Source: Halomicrococcus gelatinilyticus
Lineage (GTDB): Archaea; Halobacteriota; Halobacteria; Halobacteriales; Haladaptataceae
Direction: 5' to 3'
Assembly (NCBI GenBank): GCA_024227995.1
Contig: CP100465.1
Coordinates: 1,302,001 to 1,366,000 of the forward strand
DNA length: 64,000 nucleotides
The notes below the pieces were generated by a model that was not told where the DNA came from, ran no database searches, and saw only the letters and a program-made list of their open reading frames with translations. Positions 1 through 7,817 of this stretch are shown here, piece by piece; the stretch's first letter is position 1; every line of letters starts with the position of its first letter. The position numbers and the translations under genes were made by a program.

Positions 1-156
1 TCGGTCGTTTCCGGTTGCGAACGTGGCGAGAATTCCGACGAGCGAGAACAGCCACGCACCCGCGACGAACCACTCGGCCCGGCCGTCCGGCAGTGCAGGG
101 TCCACGTCCGGAGCGACGAGACGTCGCAAGGAAAGGTACTGGAGGACGACCACCAT
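1..156 (-). CDS. Partial membrane protein (3' end beyond window)
   Basis: An open minus-strand frame of 52 codons runs off the left edge. It starts at an ATG at 156, the only in-frame start after the stop of the ABC1 kinase gene at 242. The visible protein has a hydrophobic stretch right at its N-terminus (MVVVLQYL) and another around residues 30-48 (WFVAGAWLFSLVGILATF), as expected of a small haloarchaeal multi-pass membrane protein. The hydrophobic segment extends upstream of the ATG, so the true start is uncertain. No family is recognised. Confidence 0.35.
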   Translation of the reverse strand, partial: MVVVLQYLSLRRLVAPDVDPALPDGRAEWFVAGAWLFSLVGILATFATGNDR

Positions 157-241
157 CGGAACCGCGCCCGCGAGCGTCCAGTTTCGTGCCGGCGAACGCC
201 GGTTCGAATCCCGGGCAGGGCGACGTTCGTCCGGACCCAGT

Positions 242-1915
242 TCACTCCCGCTCCTCGCGCTCCCGGAGGTTCTGGCGGGTGAACTGCGGCGTCGCGCGGA
301 TGCCGCGGCGGCCGCGGAACGAGCGGTAGAGCAGACCGGCCGTGACGAGCGCGAGCACGCCTGCCGCTACCGCGGCCTGCAGCGTCGAGAAGGCGAACAG
401 CAGGCCGGCGGTGAGCAGGCTGAAGGAGAGCAGCATGCCGTAGACGAGGCGCTTGGCGAGCAGGGCGAAGACGTCGTTGCCGTCCTCGACGTCGACGCGG
501 ACGTACATGTCGTCGCGGTCGATGCGGTCGAGGGTGCGCTCCAGTTTCGGCGGGACGCGCACCACCGACTGGGCGGACGCCTGCACCTGGTCACCCGCCT
601 CCTCGAAGAACTGCCGGATGGACTCCTCGCGGTACCCCTGCTCGGTGAGGTAGTCCGTCGCGACCGAGATGAAGTCGAAGTCGGGGTCGAGCGTGACACA
701 GACCCCCTCGACGACGGTGGCGACCCGCAGGACGAGCGCGAGGTTGGAGGGGAGCCGCAGCGGGAACTCGTAGATCGTGTCCTCGACCTGCGAGACGATC
801 TGCTGGACGCGGTAGGTCTCGATGTCCTCGCCGCGGGCGTCCTGGATGGCCAGTTCCATCACGTCGCCCATCACCGCGCGGTCGGCGTCCGGGCTCAGCG
901 TCCCCATCTCGATGAGGGCGTCGAGGATGGCGTCGATGTCCTGGTTGGCGACGGCGACGTAGAAGTCGACGATCTTCTCCTGGATGAACGAATCGACCCG
1001 GCCGCTCATCCCGAAGTCGTAGAAGACGACGGTGCCGTCGTCCTGCACGGCGAGGTTGCCGGGATGGGGGTCGGCGTGGAAGACCCCGTCCTCGATTATC
1101 ATCTGGAGGTAGGCGCGCTGGAGCGTCTCGGCGAGTTCGTACCGGTCCAGGCCCTTCCGGTCGAGGGTCTCGACGTCGTTGATCTTCGTCCCCCCGACGT
1201 ACTCCATCGTCAGCACGCGCGGGCCGGAGTGGCTCTCGACGACGGCGGGGATGGCGACGTCGGGGTCGTCCGCGAAGTTCTCGCGGATTTCGGTCAGCAT
1301 CGTCGCCTCGCGGTCGTAGTTCATCTCCTCGCGGATGGTCTTGGCGAACTCGTCGGCGAGGTTCTCCAGCGAGAACGCCCGCGCCTGGCCGATGAACTGC
1401 ATCAGGATGGGGACCGACCAGCGGATGACCCGGAGGTCGGCGGCGACCAGTTCCTCGATGCCCGGCCGGCGGACCTTCACGGCGACGCGCTGGCCGTCGA
1501 TCTGGGCGTCGTACACCTGCCCCAGGCTCGCGCCGCTGATGGCGTCGGTGTCGAACGAGTCGAACCGCTCGTCGACGGGACCGAGTTCCGCCTCGACGAC
1601 CTCCTTCGCCGCGTCCCAGTCGGCCGGCGGCACCTCGTCCTGGAGCTTCGACAGCTCGTCGACGTACTCCGGCGGGAGGATGTCGGGCCTGGTCGACAGC
1701 AGCTGTCCGAGCTTGATGAACGTCGGCCCGAGGGTCAGAAGCGACGAGAGGAGGGTGTTCGCGCGCTCGATGCGCGTCTCGCTGTCGACCCGCCGCGACC
1801 CGCCGAAGAGGAAGAACCGGCGCCGGTCGCGGGCGTAGCTCAGCAGCAGCGGCAGGAAGTGCCAGGCGACGACGAAGAACCGACGGTAGGCGCGGAGGTT
1901 GACCAGAGTGACCAC
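242..1915 (-). CDS. ABC1/AarF/UbiB atypical kinase family protein
   Basis: This is a 557-aa member of the ABC1 (UbiB/AarF/ADCK) family of atypical protein kinase-like ATPases. The family-specific KxGQ motif is at about residues 66-71 (FIKLGQ), followed by STRPD. The nucleotide-binding lysine is K147 in VAVKVRRPG, and the catalytic and metal segment appears as HADPHPGN and YDFGM. Two hydrophobic helices near the C-terminus (about 495-545) suggest membrane association. In bacteria and eukaryotes these proteins support quinone biosynthesis. The archaeal role is unproven, and a link to menaquinone or isoprenoid lipid metabolism is inference. An Hsp20 gene lies 6 bp upstream on the same strand and probably shares its transcript. 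Confidence 0.9.
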   Translation of the reverse strand: MVTLVNLRAYRRFFVVAWHFLPLLLSYARDRRRFFLFGGSRRVDSETRIERANTLLSSLLTLGPTFIKLGQLLSTRPDILPPEYVDELSKLQDEVPPADWDAAKEVVEAELGPVDERFDSFDTDAISGASLGQVYDAQIDGQRVAVKVRRPGIEELVAADLRVIRWSVPILMQFIGQARAFSLENLADEFAKTIREEMNYDREATMLTEIRENFADDPDVAIPAVVESHSGPRVLTMEYVGGTKINDVETLDRKGLDRYELAETLQRAYLQMIIEDGVFHADPHPGNLAVQDDGTVVFYDFGMSGRVDSFIQEKIVDFYVAVANQDIDAILDALIEMGTLSPDADRAVMGDVMELAIQDARGEDIETYRVQQIVSQVEDTIYEFPLRLPSNLALVLRVATVVEGVCVTLDPDFDFISVATDYLTEQGYREESIRQFFEEAGDQVQASAQSVVRVPPKLERTLDRIDRDDMYVRVDVEDGNDVFALLAKRLVYGMLLSFSLLTAGLLFAFSTLQAAVAAGVLALVTAGLLYRSFRGRRGIRATPQFTRQNLREREERE

Positions 1916-1921
1916 CCGCGA

Positions 1922-2278
1922 TTACCGGCTCTCGACGGGGATCGACTGCTCGGGGGCGGCCGAGCGCTTCGGGAGCGTGATTTCGAGCACGCCGCGGTCG
2001 ATGGTCGCCTCCGCGCCGGAGCCGGTGGCGTCCGGCGGCAGCGGGAGTTCGGCGTCGAGGAACAGCGACCGGTCCTCGCGGAGGTAGTCGAACGCCGCCG
2101 GGACCGACTTCTCGCGCCGCGCTTCGACGAGGAGTCGGCCGTCGTCGACCTCGATGTCCACCGTCTCCTCGGTCACGCCGGGCATGTCGATGGCGAGGAG
2201 GTACGCGTCGTCACTCTCCAGCAGGTCGGCGAAGACGGTGTCCGGAAGCTCTCGCATCGCGTCACGCAGCGCTGACAT
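1922..2278 (-). CDS. Hsp20/alpha-crystallin-type small heat shock protein
   Basis: This 118-aa protein is dominated by an alpha-crystallin-type domain of about 90 residues. It has the typical strand pattern DDAYLLAIDMPGVTEETVDIEVDDGRL and a conserved late strand GVLEITLPK (the family's G-V-L-x-(I/V) motif). Small heat shock proteins hold unfolding proteins as ATP-independent chaperones. Related haloarchaeal proteins include GvpH-like forms, but no gas vesicle genes are nearby, so a general chaperone role is more likely. It is only 6 bp upstream of the ABC1 kinase gene, which suggests co-transcription. The N-terminal oligomerisation arm is very short (about 20 residues). Confidence 0.85.
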   Translation of the reverse strand: MSALRDAMRELPDTVFADLLESDDAYLLAIDMPGVTEETVDIEVDDGRLLVEARREKSVPAAFDYLREDRSLFLDAELPLPPDATGSGAEATIDRGVLEITLPKRSAAPEQSIPVESR

Positions 2279-2389
2279 ACCCGTGCCTTGGTTTCGAGGG
2301 GCGAAAAAGGGTACGGTCGGACGAGGCGGTCCGTCCGGTCGTTCTCAAGCCCGCACACGCTGAAGTGACTGGCCGCCGAGGGATGGGAC

Positions 2390-3064
2390 ATGGCGACCGA
2401 ACTCGCGGCGGGGGTCTGGTGGCTCGACCTGGGGAACGTGAACTGTTACCTGGCGGACGACGACGACACGCTGACGCTCGTCGACGCCGGCACGCCGTTC
2501 GACCGCCGGGACGTGACGACGGGCGTCCGCGACGCGGGCTACGGCGTGTCCGATATCGAGCGCGTTCTCGTCACCCACTACGACTTCGACCACGTCGGCG
2601 CGCTGGCGCGCCTCCCCGACCTGGACGCGACGGTCCACGTCGGCGACCCGGACGCCGCGTTCCTGACCGGCGAACGGCGGCCCGACTGGCACAACCACAA
2701 GGGCGCGCTCCAGCGCGCGACCGGCCCGCTGCTGTCCACGCCCGACCTCCCGGTCGAGGTGGTCGCCGACGGCGACGAGGTCGGGAGCTTCACCGCCTAC
2801 CACGCGCCGGGGCACACGCCCGGTCACGTCGTCTACGTCAGCGAGGCGCTCGACGTCGCCTTCCTCGGCGACCTCGTGCGCGAACGCGACGGGGAACTGG
2901 CGGCGTCGCCGTGGGTCGTCAGCTACGACACCGACGCGGTGACCGAGAGCGTGCGGTCGCTCGCCGACCGCCTCCCGGCCTTCTCGGTGGCGGCGATGGG
3001 GCACGGCGTCCCGTTCGTCCGCGACGGCAGCGAGCGACTGGCGGACCTGGCGGCGAGGCTGTGA
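2390..3064 (+). CDS. MBL-fold metallo-hydrolase
   Basis: A 224-aa metallo-beta-lactamase superfamily hydrolase. The metal-binding motif is present as THYDFDHVGA (HxxxDH type, about residues 62-71). A second ligand region follows in YHAPGHTPGHVVYV and a third aspartate in VAFLGDLV. The last ligand histidine is probably GHG near residue 204. This arrangement fits glyoxalase II-like or general thioester/lactone hydrolases, but the substrate cannot be told from sequence. It stands alone, divergent from the Hsp20 gene, with a 111-bp gap that would hold both promoters. Confidence 0.88.
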   Translation: MATELAAGVWWLDLGNVNCYLADDDDTLTLVDAGTPFDRRDVTTGVRDAGYGVSDIERVLVTHYDFDHVGALARLPDLDATVHVGDPDAAFLTGERRPDWHNHKGALQRATGPLLSTPDLPVEVVADGDEVGSFTAYHAPGHTPGHVVYVSEALDVAFLGDLVRERDGELAASPWVVSYDTDAVTESVRSLADRLPAFSVAAMGHGVPFVRDGSERLADLAARL

Positions 3065-3100
3065 GTCGCGGGGAGCAGGTCCGGAGGCTACGCCGGACGG

Positions 3101-3934
3101 TCACTGGACCCGCGCGGCGAGCGCGGGGTACGCGAGGAGGCCGCCCTGGGCGGCCGCGTTGGCGGCGAACACGGCGGGGAGCGGGAGCGACAGTCGCAGA
3201 CCGGCGTACGACAGCACGCCGATGGCACCCAGGCCGACGACGGCGGCGACGGGACCCATCCGCCGCGACGTCGGGACGTCGAGGCCCCGCCAGGCGACCA
3301 GCGCGCCGACGGAACCCCCGAACGCGGCGACGGCTTCGATGCCGCCGCCGGTGGTGACGACCGACGCGCCGGCGAGGGCGGCCGCGAGCGCGAACGCGGG
3401 CGTGGGCCGCCAGTCCAGGCCAACGACGACGACGGCGAGGTAGACCAGCCCCACCGCGACGCCGACGAGCACGTCGACGAAGAAGTGGACGCCGATGGCG
3501 AGTCGCGAGAACGTCACCAGCAGGACGACGAGGGCTGCGACGGCGACGCGAACGCGGTGATGGGCGCGGTCGAGCGAGAGCGCCAGCAGCCCCCAGACGA
3601 CGGTCGCCCCCACGGCGTGGCCGCTCGGGAAGCCGTAGCCGTCGGCGTGGACGAACTGGAGGTCGACCGGCGGCCGCGGGGAGGCGAACAGGCCCTTCAG
3701 CGCCAGGGTCAGCGAGAGCGCACCGAGCGTCGCGCCGATGACGAACCCCCAGCGACGCCGGTCGTCGCCGAACCAGTACAGCAGCGTGAGGACGACGAAG
3801 AAGAACCAGGCGTCGCCGAGCTGTGTCAGGACCGCGAACGCCGCGCGGACGGTCGGCGGCAGCACCTCGCGCAGCCACTCGGTGACCCCCCAGTCACGGA
3901 GCAGCGCGAGGGCCAGCGGTACCGACAGGGCCAT
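3101..3934 (-). CDS. PAP2-superfamily phosphatase, integral membrane
   Basis: A 277-aa multi-pass membrane protein with the three phosphatidic acid phosphatase type 2 signature blocks: KGLFASPRP (KxxxxxxRP), FPSGHA (PSGH) and SRLAIGVHFFVDVL (SRxxxxxHxxxD). These place the active site on the outer membrane face and predict dephosphorylation of a lipid phosphate or polyprenyl pyrophosphate, as in lipid carrier recycling. About seven to eight hydrophobic segments are visible. I chose the ATG at 3934, because upstream codons are arginine-rich shadow sequence. It begins 2 bp after the stop of the next gene upstream, so the two are probably one transcript. Confidence 0.85.
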   Translation of the reverse strand: MALSVPLALALLRDWGVTEWLREVLPPTVRAAFAVLTQLGDAWFFFVVLTLLYWFGDDRRRWGFVIGATLGALSLTLALKGLFASPRPPVDLQFVHADGYGFPSGHAVGATVVWGLLALSLDRAHHRVRVAVAALVVLLVTFSRLAIGVHFFVDVLVGVAVGLVYLAVVVVGLDWRPTPAFALAAALAGASVVTTGGGIEAVAAFGGSVGALVAWRGLDVPTSRRMGPVAAVVGLGAIGVLSYAGLRLSLPLPAVFAANAAAQGGLLAYPALAARVQ

Positions 3935-3936
3935 GC

Positions 3937-4332
3937 TCACGAGCGCCAGTCGCTGACGCGCCCCGCCACGCGGCCGGGGACGCCGAGCGCGCTCACGCCG
4001 GCACCGACCAGCAGCATCAGCGAGTACAGCCCCAGCGTCGACAGCCAGACGACGACCATCGCGGCGATGGCCCAGCCGCCGTCGAGCCAGCGGAACGCGC
4101 CGAGCGTCATCAGCGTGCCGTACAGCAGGACGAGATACGGACCCCACCCGCGGGCGTGACCGCGACGCATCCGGGAACGGACGTACTGTTTGAGCTCCGA
4201 CTCCAGTTGCGGCTTCTCGACCGTTCGTTCGTCGATGTCCTGCTCGAACTCCTCGAGGTCTGCCTCCACCTGCCGCAAGGTGTCCCGCAGTTCGAGGATG
4301 TCCGGTGCGGACTGGTCCGTATCGTCGGTCAT
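3937..4332 (-). CDS. Small membrane protein with N-terminal coiled coil
   Basis: A 131-aa protein of unknown function. Residues about 10-60 are a charged heptad-like coiled coil (LRDTLRQVEADLEEFEQDI and onward). Two transmembrane helices follow at about 75-120 (YLVLLYGTLMTLGAFRWL and AIAAMVVVWLSTLGLYSLMLLVG). The ATG at 4332 gives an acidic start MTDDTDQSAPD typical of haloarchaeal cytosolic tails. Its stop lies 2 bp before the PAP2 phosphatase start. The tight pairing suggests that it assists or regulates that enzyme, but this is inference. Confidence 0.75.
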   Translation of the reverse strand: MTDDTDQSAPDILELRDTLRQVEADLEEFEQDIDERTVEKPQLESELKQYVRSRMRRGHARGWGPYLVLLYGTLMTLGAFRWLDGGWAIAAMVVVWLSTLGLYSLMLLVGAGVSALGVPGRVAGRVSDWRS

Positions 4333-4468
4333 GTGGTCCCCTCGGTCTACTTGCTGTTGTTTCGTGACGTCCGCCTGGCCTTTAGTTTTCCTGAACGACC
4401 GGGGCTCCGCGAGGGCGACAGCGACGACTGCCGGAACGGCACCGGAGCATCGTCGGACGTCCCGACGG

Positions 4469-5062
4469 TCAGAAGTCGCCGAGCTGCGACTGGCCGGCGT
4501 CGCTCTCGACGCCCGCCATGGTCGCAGCGGTGTCGAGGGCGTTCGCGAACGTGTCCGCCTGGCTGCGGTCGTACAGAGTCGCAGCCGGGTGAACGCAGAC
4601 GAGCACGTCGCGGCGCTCGCCGCCAAGGTCGACCGTCTCGACCGACCCGGCCTCCTTCGTCACCGCCACGTCGCGGTCGAGCAAGTGCTCGCTGGGGACC
4701 TTCCCGAGGGTGACGACGACGTCGGGGTCGACCCGTTCGACCTCCGCGTCGAGGTACTCGCGGCAGTTCTCGAGCTCCTCGCCGGTCGGGTCGCGGTTCT
4801 CCGGCGGACGACAGCGCACGCAGTTGGTGATGCGGACGTCGGCGCGCTCGACGCCGCGCTCGCGCAGTTGCTCGTCGAGGACGCTCCCGCTGCGGCCGAC
4901 GAACGGTTCGCCCTGCTCGTCCTCGTTCTGGCCGGGTGCCTCGCCGACGAAGAGCAGGTCGGCGTCCGCCGGTCCGACGCCGCTGACGATGCGACTCCGG
5001 CAGTCGACCAGCGCCGGACAGCGTTCGCACTCCGTGACTTCGAGACCCTCCATCGTACCCAT
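4469..5062 (-). CDS. Uracil-DNA glycosylase, family 4 type (Fe-S)
   Basis: A 197-aa uracil-DNA glycosylase that removes uracil from DNA to start base excision repair. The family 4 active site motif is GEAPGQNEDEQGEPFVGRSG (about residues 48-67), and the second motif is HPAATLYDRSQ near residue 158. Cysteines C12 and C15, with later ones in NCVRCRPPENRDP and ENC, match the 4Fe-4S cluster ligands of this thermostable-type family. The start could be MGTM or the internal MEGL, since both lie just before the first Cys motif. It stands alone, with a 136-bp gap downstream to the coiled-coil membrane protein. Confidence 0.92.
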   Translation of the reverse strand: MGTMEGLEVTECERCPALVDCRSRIVSGVGPADADLLFVGEAPGQNEDEQGEPFVGRSGSVLDEQLRERGVERADVRITNCVRCRPPENRDPTGEELENCREYLDAEVERVDPDVVVTLGKVPSEHLLDRDVAVTKEAGSVETVDLGGERRDVLVCVHPAATLYDRSQADTFANALDTAATMAGVESDAGQSQLGDF

Positions 5063-5146
5063 GCGCGGCCAGAGGAGCGAGGAGTATTAAGTTCCGGCGG
5101 GACGCCGGCGGGAGGAGAATCGGCCGGAGTGGAGACGAATCGACCG

Positions 5147-5953
5147 TCAGGCCGCGTCGACGGTGGAGAAGACGAACTCCCGGAGGAGCTTCCCGGCGAG
5201 GGCGGCCGCCTGACCGTCGTCGCGGTCGTTGACCTCGACGGCGTCGAACCCGACGACGTCCGCGGCGGCGGCCACGTCGCGGACGACGTCGCGCATCTCG
5301 CGGGGGTGCAGGCCGAACGGCTCCATCGTGCCGGTTCCCGGGACGAAGCCGGGGTCGGCGGCGTCGACGTCGACGCTGAGGTAGACGTCGCCGTCGAGCG
5401 ACGGCCGCCAGTCCGCGACGCCCTCGGGCGGGACGACGGTCACGTCGGCCTCGGCGGCGCGGTCGTACTCCGCCTCGCTACCGGTGCGTGCGCCGATGAC
5501 GACGGCGCGGTCGGCCACGTCGAGGGCGTGGCGGGTGACGGTCGCGTGGCTCAGCGGGTTGCCGTCGTACTCCGCCCGCAGGTCGAGGTGCGCGTCCAGA
5601 CAGACGAAGACGTCGGGGTCGGTCGCCCGCACGCCGGCGACGGTGACGGTGTGCTCGCCGCCGAGCAGGAGCGGGACGGCGTCGTCCCAGACGACGTCGG
5701 TGAGGACGCCCTCCAGGTACTCCAGGTACTCGGCGGCGTCGTCCCACGCGCGGACGTCGCCGTGGTCGTGGACGGCAAGATCCGAGAAGTGTCGGCCTGT
5801 CCGGCCGTCGAAGTCGTCGAACGTCCGGGCGAACTGCCGGACGCGGTCGGGTCCGAATCGGGTTCCGGGCTGGAACGTGGTAGAGACGTCGAGCGGTGCG
5901 CCGACGACGACGAAGTCGGCCGCGTCACGGCCGGCGACCGCTCCGGGGAACAT
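5147..5953 (-). CDS. speB: Agmatinase (arginase/ureohydrolase family)
   Basis: A 268-aa ureohydrolase with the binuclear manganese site: GGEHT (His ligand), CLDAHLDLR (Asp-His-Asp) and YLSVDVDAADP (Asp pair). The segment PGTGTMEPFGLHPRE matches the agmatinase/arginase loop. It converts agmatine to putrescine and urea. The ATG directly abuts the stop codon of the eIF5A gene (TAG then ATG), so the two are translated from one message. In Haloferax this enzyme class is reported to be needed in the agmatine-based route to deoxyhypusinated eIF5A. The gene order here supports the same link. Confidence 0.9.
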   Translation of the reverse strand: MFPGAVAGRDAADFVVVGAPLDVSTTFQPGTRFGPDRVRQFARTFDDFDGRTGRHFSDLAVHDHGDVRAWDDAAEYLEYLEGVLTDVVWDDAVPLLLGGEHTVTVAGVRATDPDVFVCLDAHLDLRAEYDGNPLSHATVTRHALDVADRAVVIGARTGSEAEYDRAAEADVTVVPPEGVADWRPSLDGDVYLSVDVDAADPGFVPGTGTMEPFGLHPREMRDVVRDVAAAADVVGFDAVEVNDRDDGQAAALAGKLLREFVFSTVDAA

Positions 5954-6334
5954 CTATTCGAGAATCTTCCGCTGGTCTTCCATCTCGAGGTACTCGATCT
6001 CGTCGTCGGGCGAGAGGTTCGCGTCCTCGGGGGTCTGGATGGTGATGGTCTCGTAGGTCTCCAGGTCCATGACCTGCGCGACGGTGGCGCTCTCGACGCT
6101 GACGACCTGGCCCTGCTTGCGCTCGATGATGGGGACCCAGATCTTGGCGTCGACCGGCTGGCTCAGACTGCGCTTCTTGCCGTCGAAGACGCCCTCGGCC
6201 TCGATGCGGGCCTTGGCGCTCCCGTGCTTCCCGGGCTTGGCCGTGCTGTAGGAGTTGATCTTGCAGGCCGCGTCGTCGATCATGACGTAGTTTCCTTCCT
6301 GGAGATCGCGCACTTCGCTCTGCTCTTTCGCCAT
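5954..6334 (-). CDS. eif5A: Translation initiation factor aIF5A (hypusine-containing)
   Basis: A 126-aa archaeal IF5A, full length for the family. The modification loop reads [14 protein letters not shown], with K36 as the predicted (deoxy)hypusine site. An SH3-like N-domain is followed by an OB-fold C-domain (about 70-126). The protein relieves ribosome stalling, especially at proline-rich sequences. A TATA element lies 27 bp upstream of the ATG, so the mRNA is probably leaderless. The agmatinase gene follows with no gap, which ties production of the factor to supply of its modification precursor. Confidence 0.96.
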   Translation of the reverse strand: MAKEQSEVRDLQEGNYVMIDDAACKINSYSTAKPGKHGSAKARIEAEGVFDGKKRSLSQPVDAKIWVPIIERKQGQVVSVESATVAQVMDLETYETITIQTPEDANLSPDDEIEYLEMEDQRKILE

Positions 6335-6357
6335 GTCGCGGGATTGCGCGCCCTCGG

Positions 6358-6365
6358 GTATAAAC
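6358..6365 (-). promoter_or_regulatory. TATA box of the eIF5A-speB operon
   Basis: Read on the minus strand this is GTTTATAC, centred about 27 bp before the eIF5A ATG at 6334. That spacing is what a haloarchaeal promoter has when transcription starts at the first base of the start codon. Confidence 0.7.
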
Positions 6366-6464
6366 GGTTTGGAAACGCGTCGCTGGACGTCGACGGACGG
6401 ACGTGAGAAGGACGCGAGCGCCGCGAATAGGACCCGAACGGGAGACGTTTTCAGCGACCTCTAC

Positions 6465-6682
6465 GACCGTGGCTGGCTCACGCCAGTTTCGCGAACGCCG
6501 CTGTCGCGTCGTCCGGTACTTGGTCTTCACGACCGTCCTCACGGACGGTTGTCAGGCCGTCTCGGTTCTCCGTCGGAGCGTTGACCTCGCTGCCGTCTTA
6601 CCGACCTCTCGGTTTTTGCTCCGCTTTCACGCCCTCCCGGACGTGAACCGCTCGGTTTGCCCCCGCGGCTCTCGCCGCAACG
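6465..6682 (-). ncRNA. Candidate structured non-coding RNA (unassigned)
   Basis: No convincing protein is encoded here, but a run of hairpins is. In 5'-3' order on the minus strand: 6678-6665 (5 bp, loop GAGA), 6647-6626 (9 bp with one G-U pair, loop GGGA), 6613-6600 (5 bp), 6578-6568 (4-5 bp), 6549-6532 (7 bp, loop GTGA), 6508-6490 (5 bp) and 6486-6473 (5 bp, loop GTGA). Four loops are GNRA only when read on this strand, and the G-U pair would be a C-A mismatch on the other. A TATA-like element at 6697-6710 would start transcription just before the first hairpin. I do not see RNase P, SRP or clear H/ACA signatures. The ends are approximate. Confidence 0.45.
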
Positions 6683-6696
6683 AGTAGTAGGCAGTC

Positions 6697-6710
6697 GATA
6701 ATTATAAAAC
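6697..6710 (-). promoter_or_regulatory. TATA-like element before the candidate RNA
   Basis: An AT-rich block (minus strand GTTTTATAATTATC) stands out in GC-rich surroundings. On the minus strand it would place a start near 6680, directly before the first GNRA hairpin. The core is nearly symmetric, so a plus-strand use cannot be excluded. Confidence 0.45.
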
Positions 6711-6774
6711 TTTCTCGAAATTTGTGACTTGTTACCACAGTAAATGAACGCCGTCCCGCGACCGAAGCGTGTCA

Positions 6775-6783
6775 ACTATATTA
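6775..6783 (+). promoter_or_regulatory. Putative TATA box of the HalOD1 gene
   Basis: The sequence ACTATATTA is centred about 47 bp upstream of the ATG at 6826. Transcription would begin near 6805 and give a leader of about 20 nt. Confidence 0.45.
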
Positions 6784-6825
6784 CGATGCGCTTTTCACCG
6801 TGGGCTCCAGAGTCTCCGGAGACAC

Positions 6826-7752
6826 ATGGACGAGAGCGACGGGGAGCCCACCGACGACGACGGGGTCTACCGCGTCCAGCACGAACTGGGCGGGGAGCGG
6901 TCGCTGAGCACGACCGTCGTCATGGCCGTCGCCGACGTGGCCGGCGTCAGTCCGGCGGACATCCCGGAACAGCTGTACGACGTCGTCGACCCGGAGGCGC
7001 TCGACAGCCTGTTCGGACCGAAGGAGAGCGGAGCGCCACGGAAGGGCGGCCGGCTGTCGTTCTCGCTGTACGGCCACCACGTGACCGTCCGCGGCAACGG
7101 CGTCGTGACCGTCCAGTCCGGCCTCGCACGCATCAAGCAGAACGGCGGGAACCTCCTCGTCGTCGGCTCCGTCCCCGACTCCGTCCTCGACACCGCGAGT
7201 TCGCTGCTGCTCGGCGAGACGGCGGTCGGGCGGACGCGCGTCTTCGCGCTCCACGACCGCGACGTCGCGACGGCACGGCGACGGCTCTCGCTCGCACGGT
7301 CGAGCGGCGAGAACGCACACGTCGTCGACTACCACACCGGCGCCCGGTCGGCGACCGCGTCGGCGGCGGCGGAGGTCGGGCCGACCGTCGACCGCGTGAC
7401 CGGCGACCTCGACGACCTCCGCGACGCGGTCGTCGACGTCGTCGAACGCCTCGACGACGAACGGCGGTTCGACCCCGCGGAACTGCGGCTCTGCTTCGAC
7501 TCGCTGCGTCCGGTCGTCGACGACCACGACGAGACCGCGGTCGAGGCGTTCCTCGCTCCGATCTGCGAGGCCGTCGAGGCGGCGTCCGGGATGGGCCACT
7601 ACGTCCTCCCCGTCGCGTACGACTCGCCGGCCGTCCAGTCCATCGCGGGGACGTTCGACGCCGTCGTCGAGTTGCGGGCCGGCGACTTCGGCCCCGAGCA
7701 GCGGTGGCACCTCCGCGCGGCTGACCACACGACGGGCTGGTTCGACCTCTGA
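6826..7752 (+). CDS. HalOD1 output domain protein with RecA-like C-terminal region
   Basis: A 308-aa haloarchaeal protein. Residues about 10-85 match the HalOD1 (halobacterial output domain 1) pattern: YRVQHELGGERSLSTTVVMAVADVAGVSPADIPEQLYDVVDPEALDSLF. The rest (about 95-308) resembles the DUF7504/RecA-like sensor ATPase type often paired with HalOD1, with NGGNLLVVGSVPDS near its start, although no classic Walker A is visible. Such proteins are thought to act in haloarchaeal signal transduction without a receiver domain of their own. I chose the ATG at 6826 because the upstream extension is basic and unlike the rest. No histidine kinase gene is adjacent. Confidence 0.78.
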   Translation: MDESDGEPTDDDGVYRVQHELGGERSLSTTVVMAVADVAGVSPADIPEQLYDVVDPEALDSLFGPKESGAPRKGGRLSFSLYGHHVTVRGNGVVTVQSGLARIKQNGGNLLVVGSVPDSVLDTASSLLLGETAVGRTRVFALHDRDVATARRRLSLARSSGENAHVVDYHTGARSATASAAAEVGPTVDRVTGDLDDLRDAVVDVVERLDDERRFDPAELRLCFDSLRPVVDDHDETAVEAFLAPICEAVEAASGMGHYVLPVAYDSPAVQSIAGTFDAVVELRAGDFGPEQRWHLRAADHTTGWFDL

Positions 7753-7817
7753 CCGCCGCGAGCAGGCTCGACCTCCGACGCAAAACGCCCTTCACGCCGC
7801 CGCTCCTATCGCGACCG

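Noticed and set aside
186..222. tRNA T-arm-like sequence (GGTTCGAATCCCGGG)
   Set aside because: The flanking bases do not pair into a T stem, and no D arm, anticodon arm or acceptor can be drawn around it. It also lies next to or within the minus-strand membrane protein frame.
23..2275. 750-codon plus-strand frame over the first 2.3 kb
   Set aside because: It is the shadow of the ABC1 kinase and Hsp20 genes on the minus strand. The translated sequence is low-complexity E/V/R with no recognisable domain.
6403..6775. Short open frames in both strands over the hairpin region
   Set aside because: The peptides are Arg/Ser-rich, unlike the acidic proteins of this organism, and their start sites are poor. 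The hairpin pattern explains the region better.
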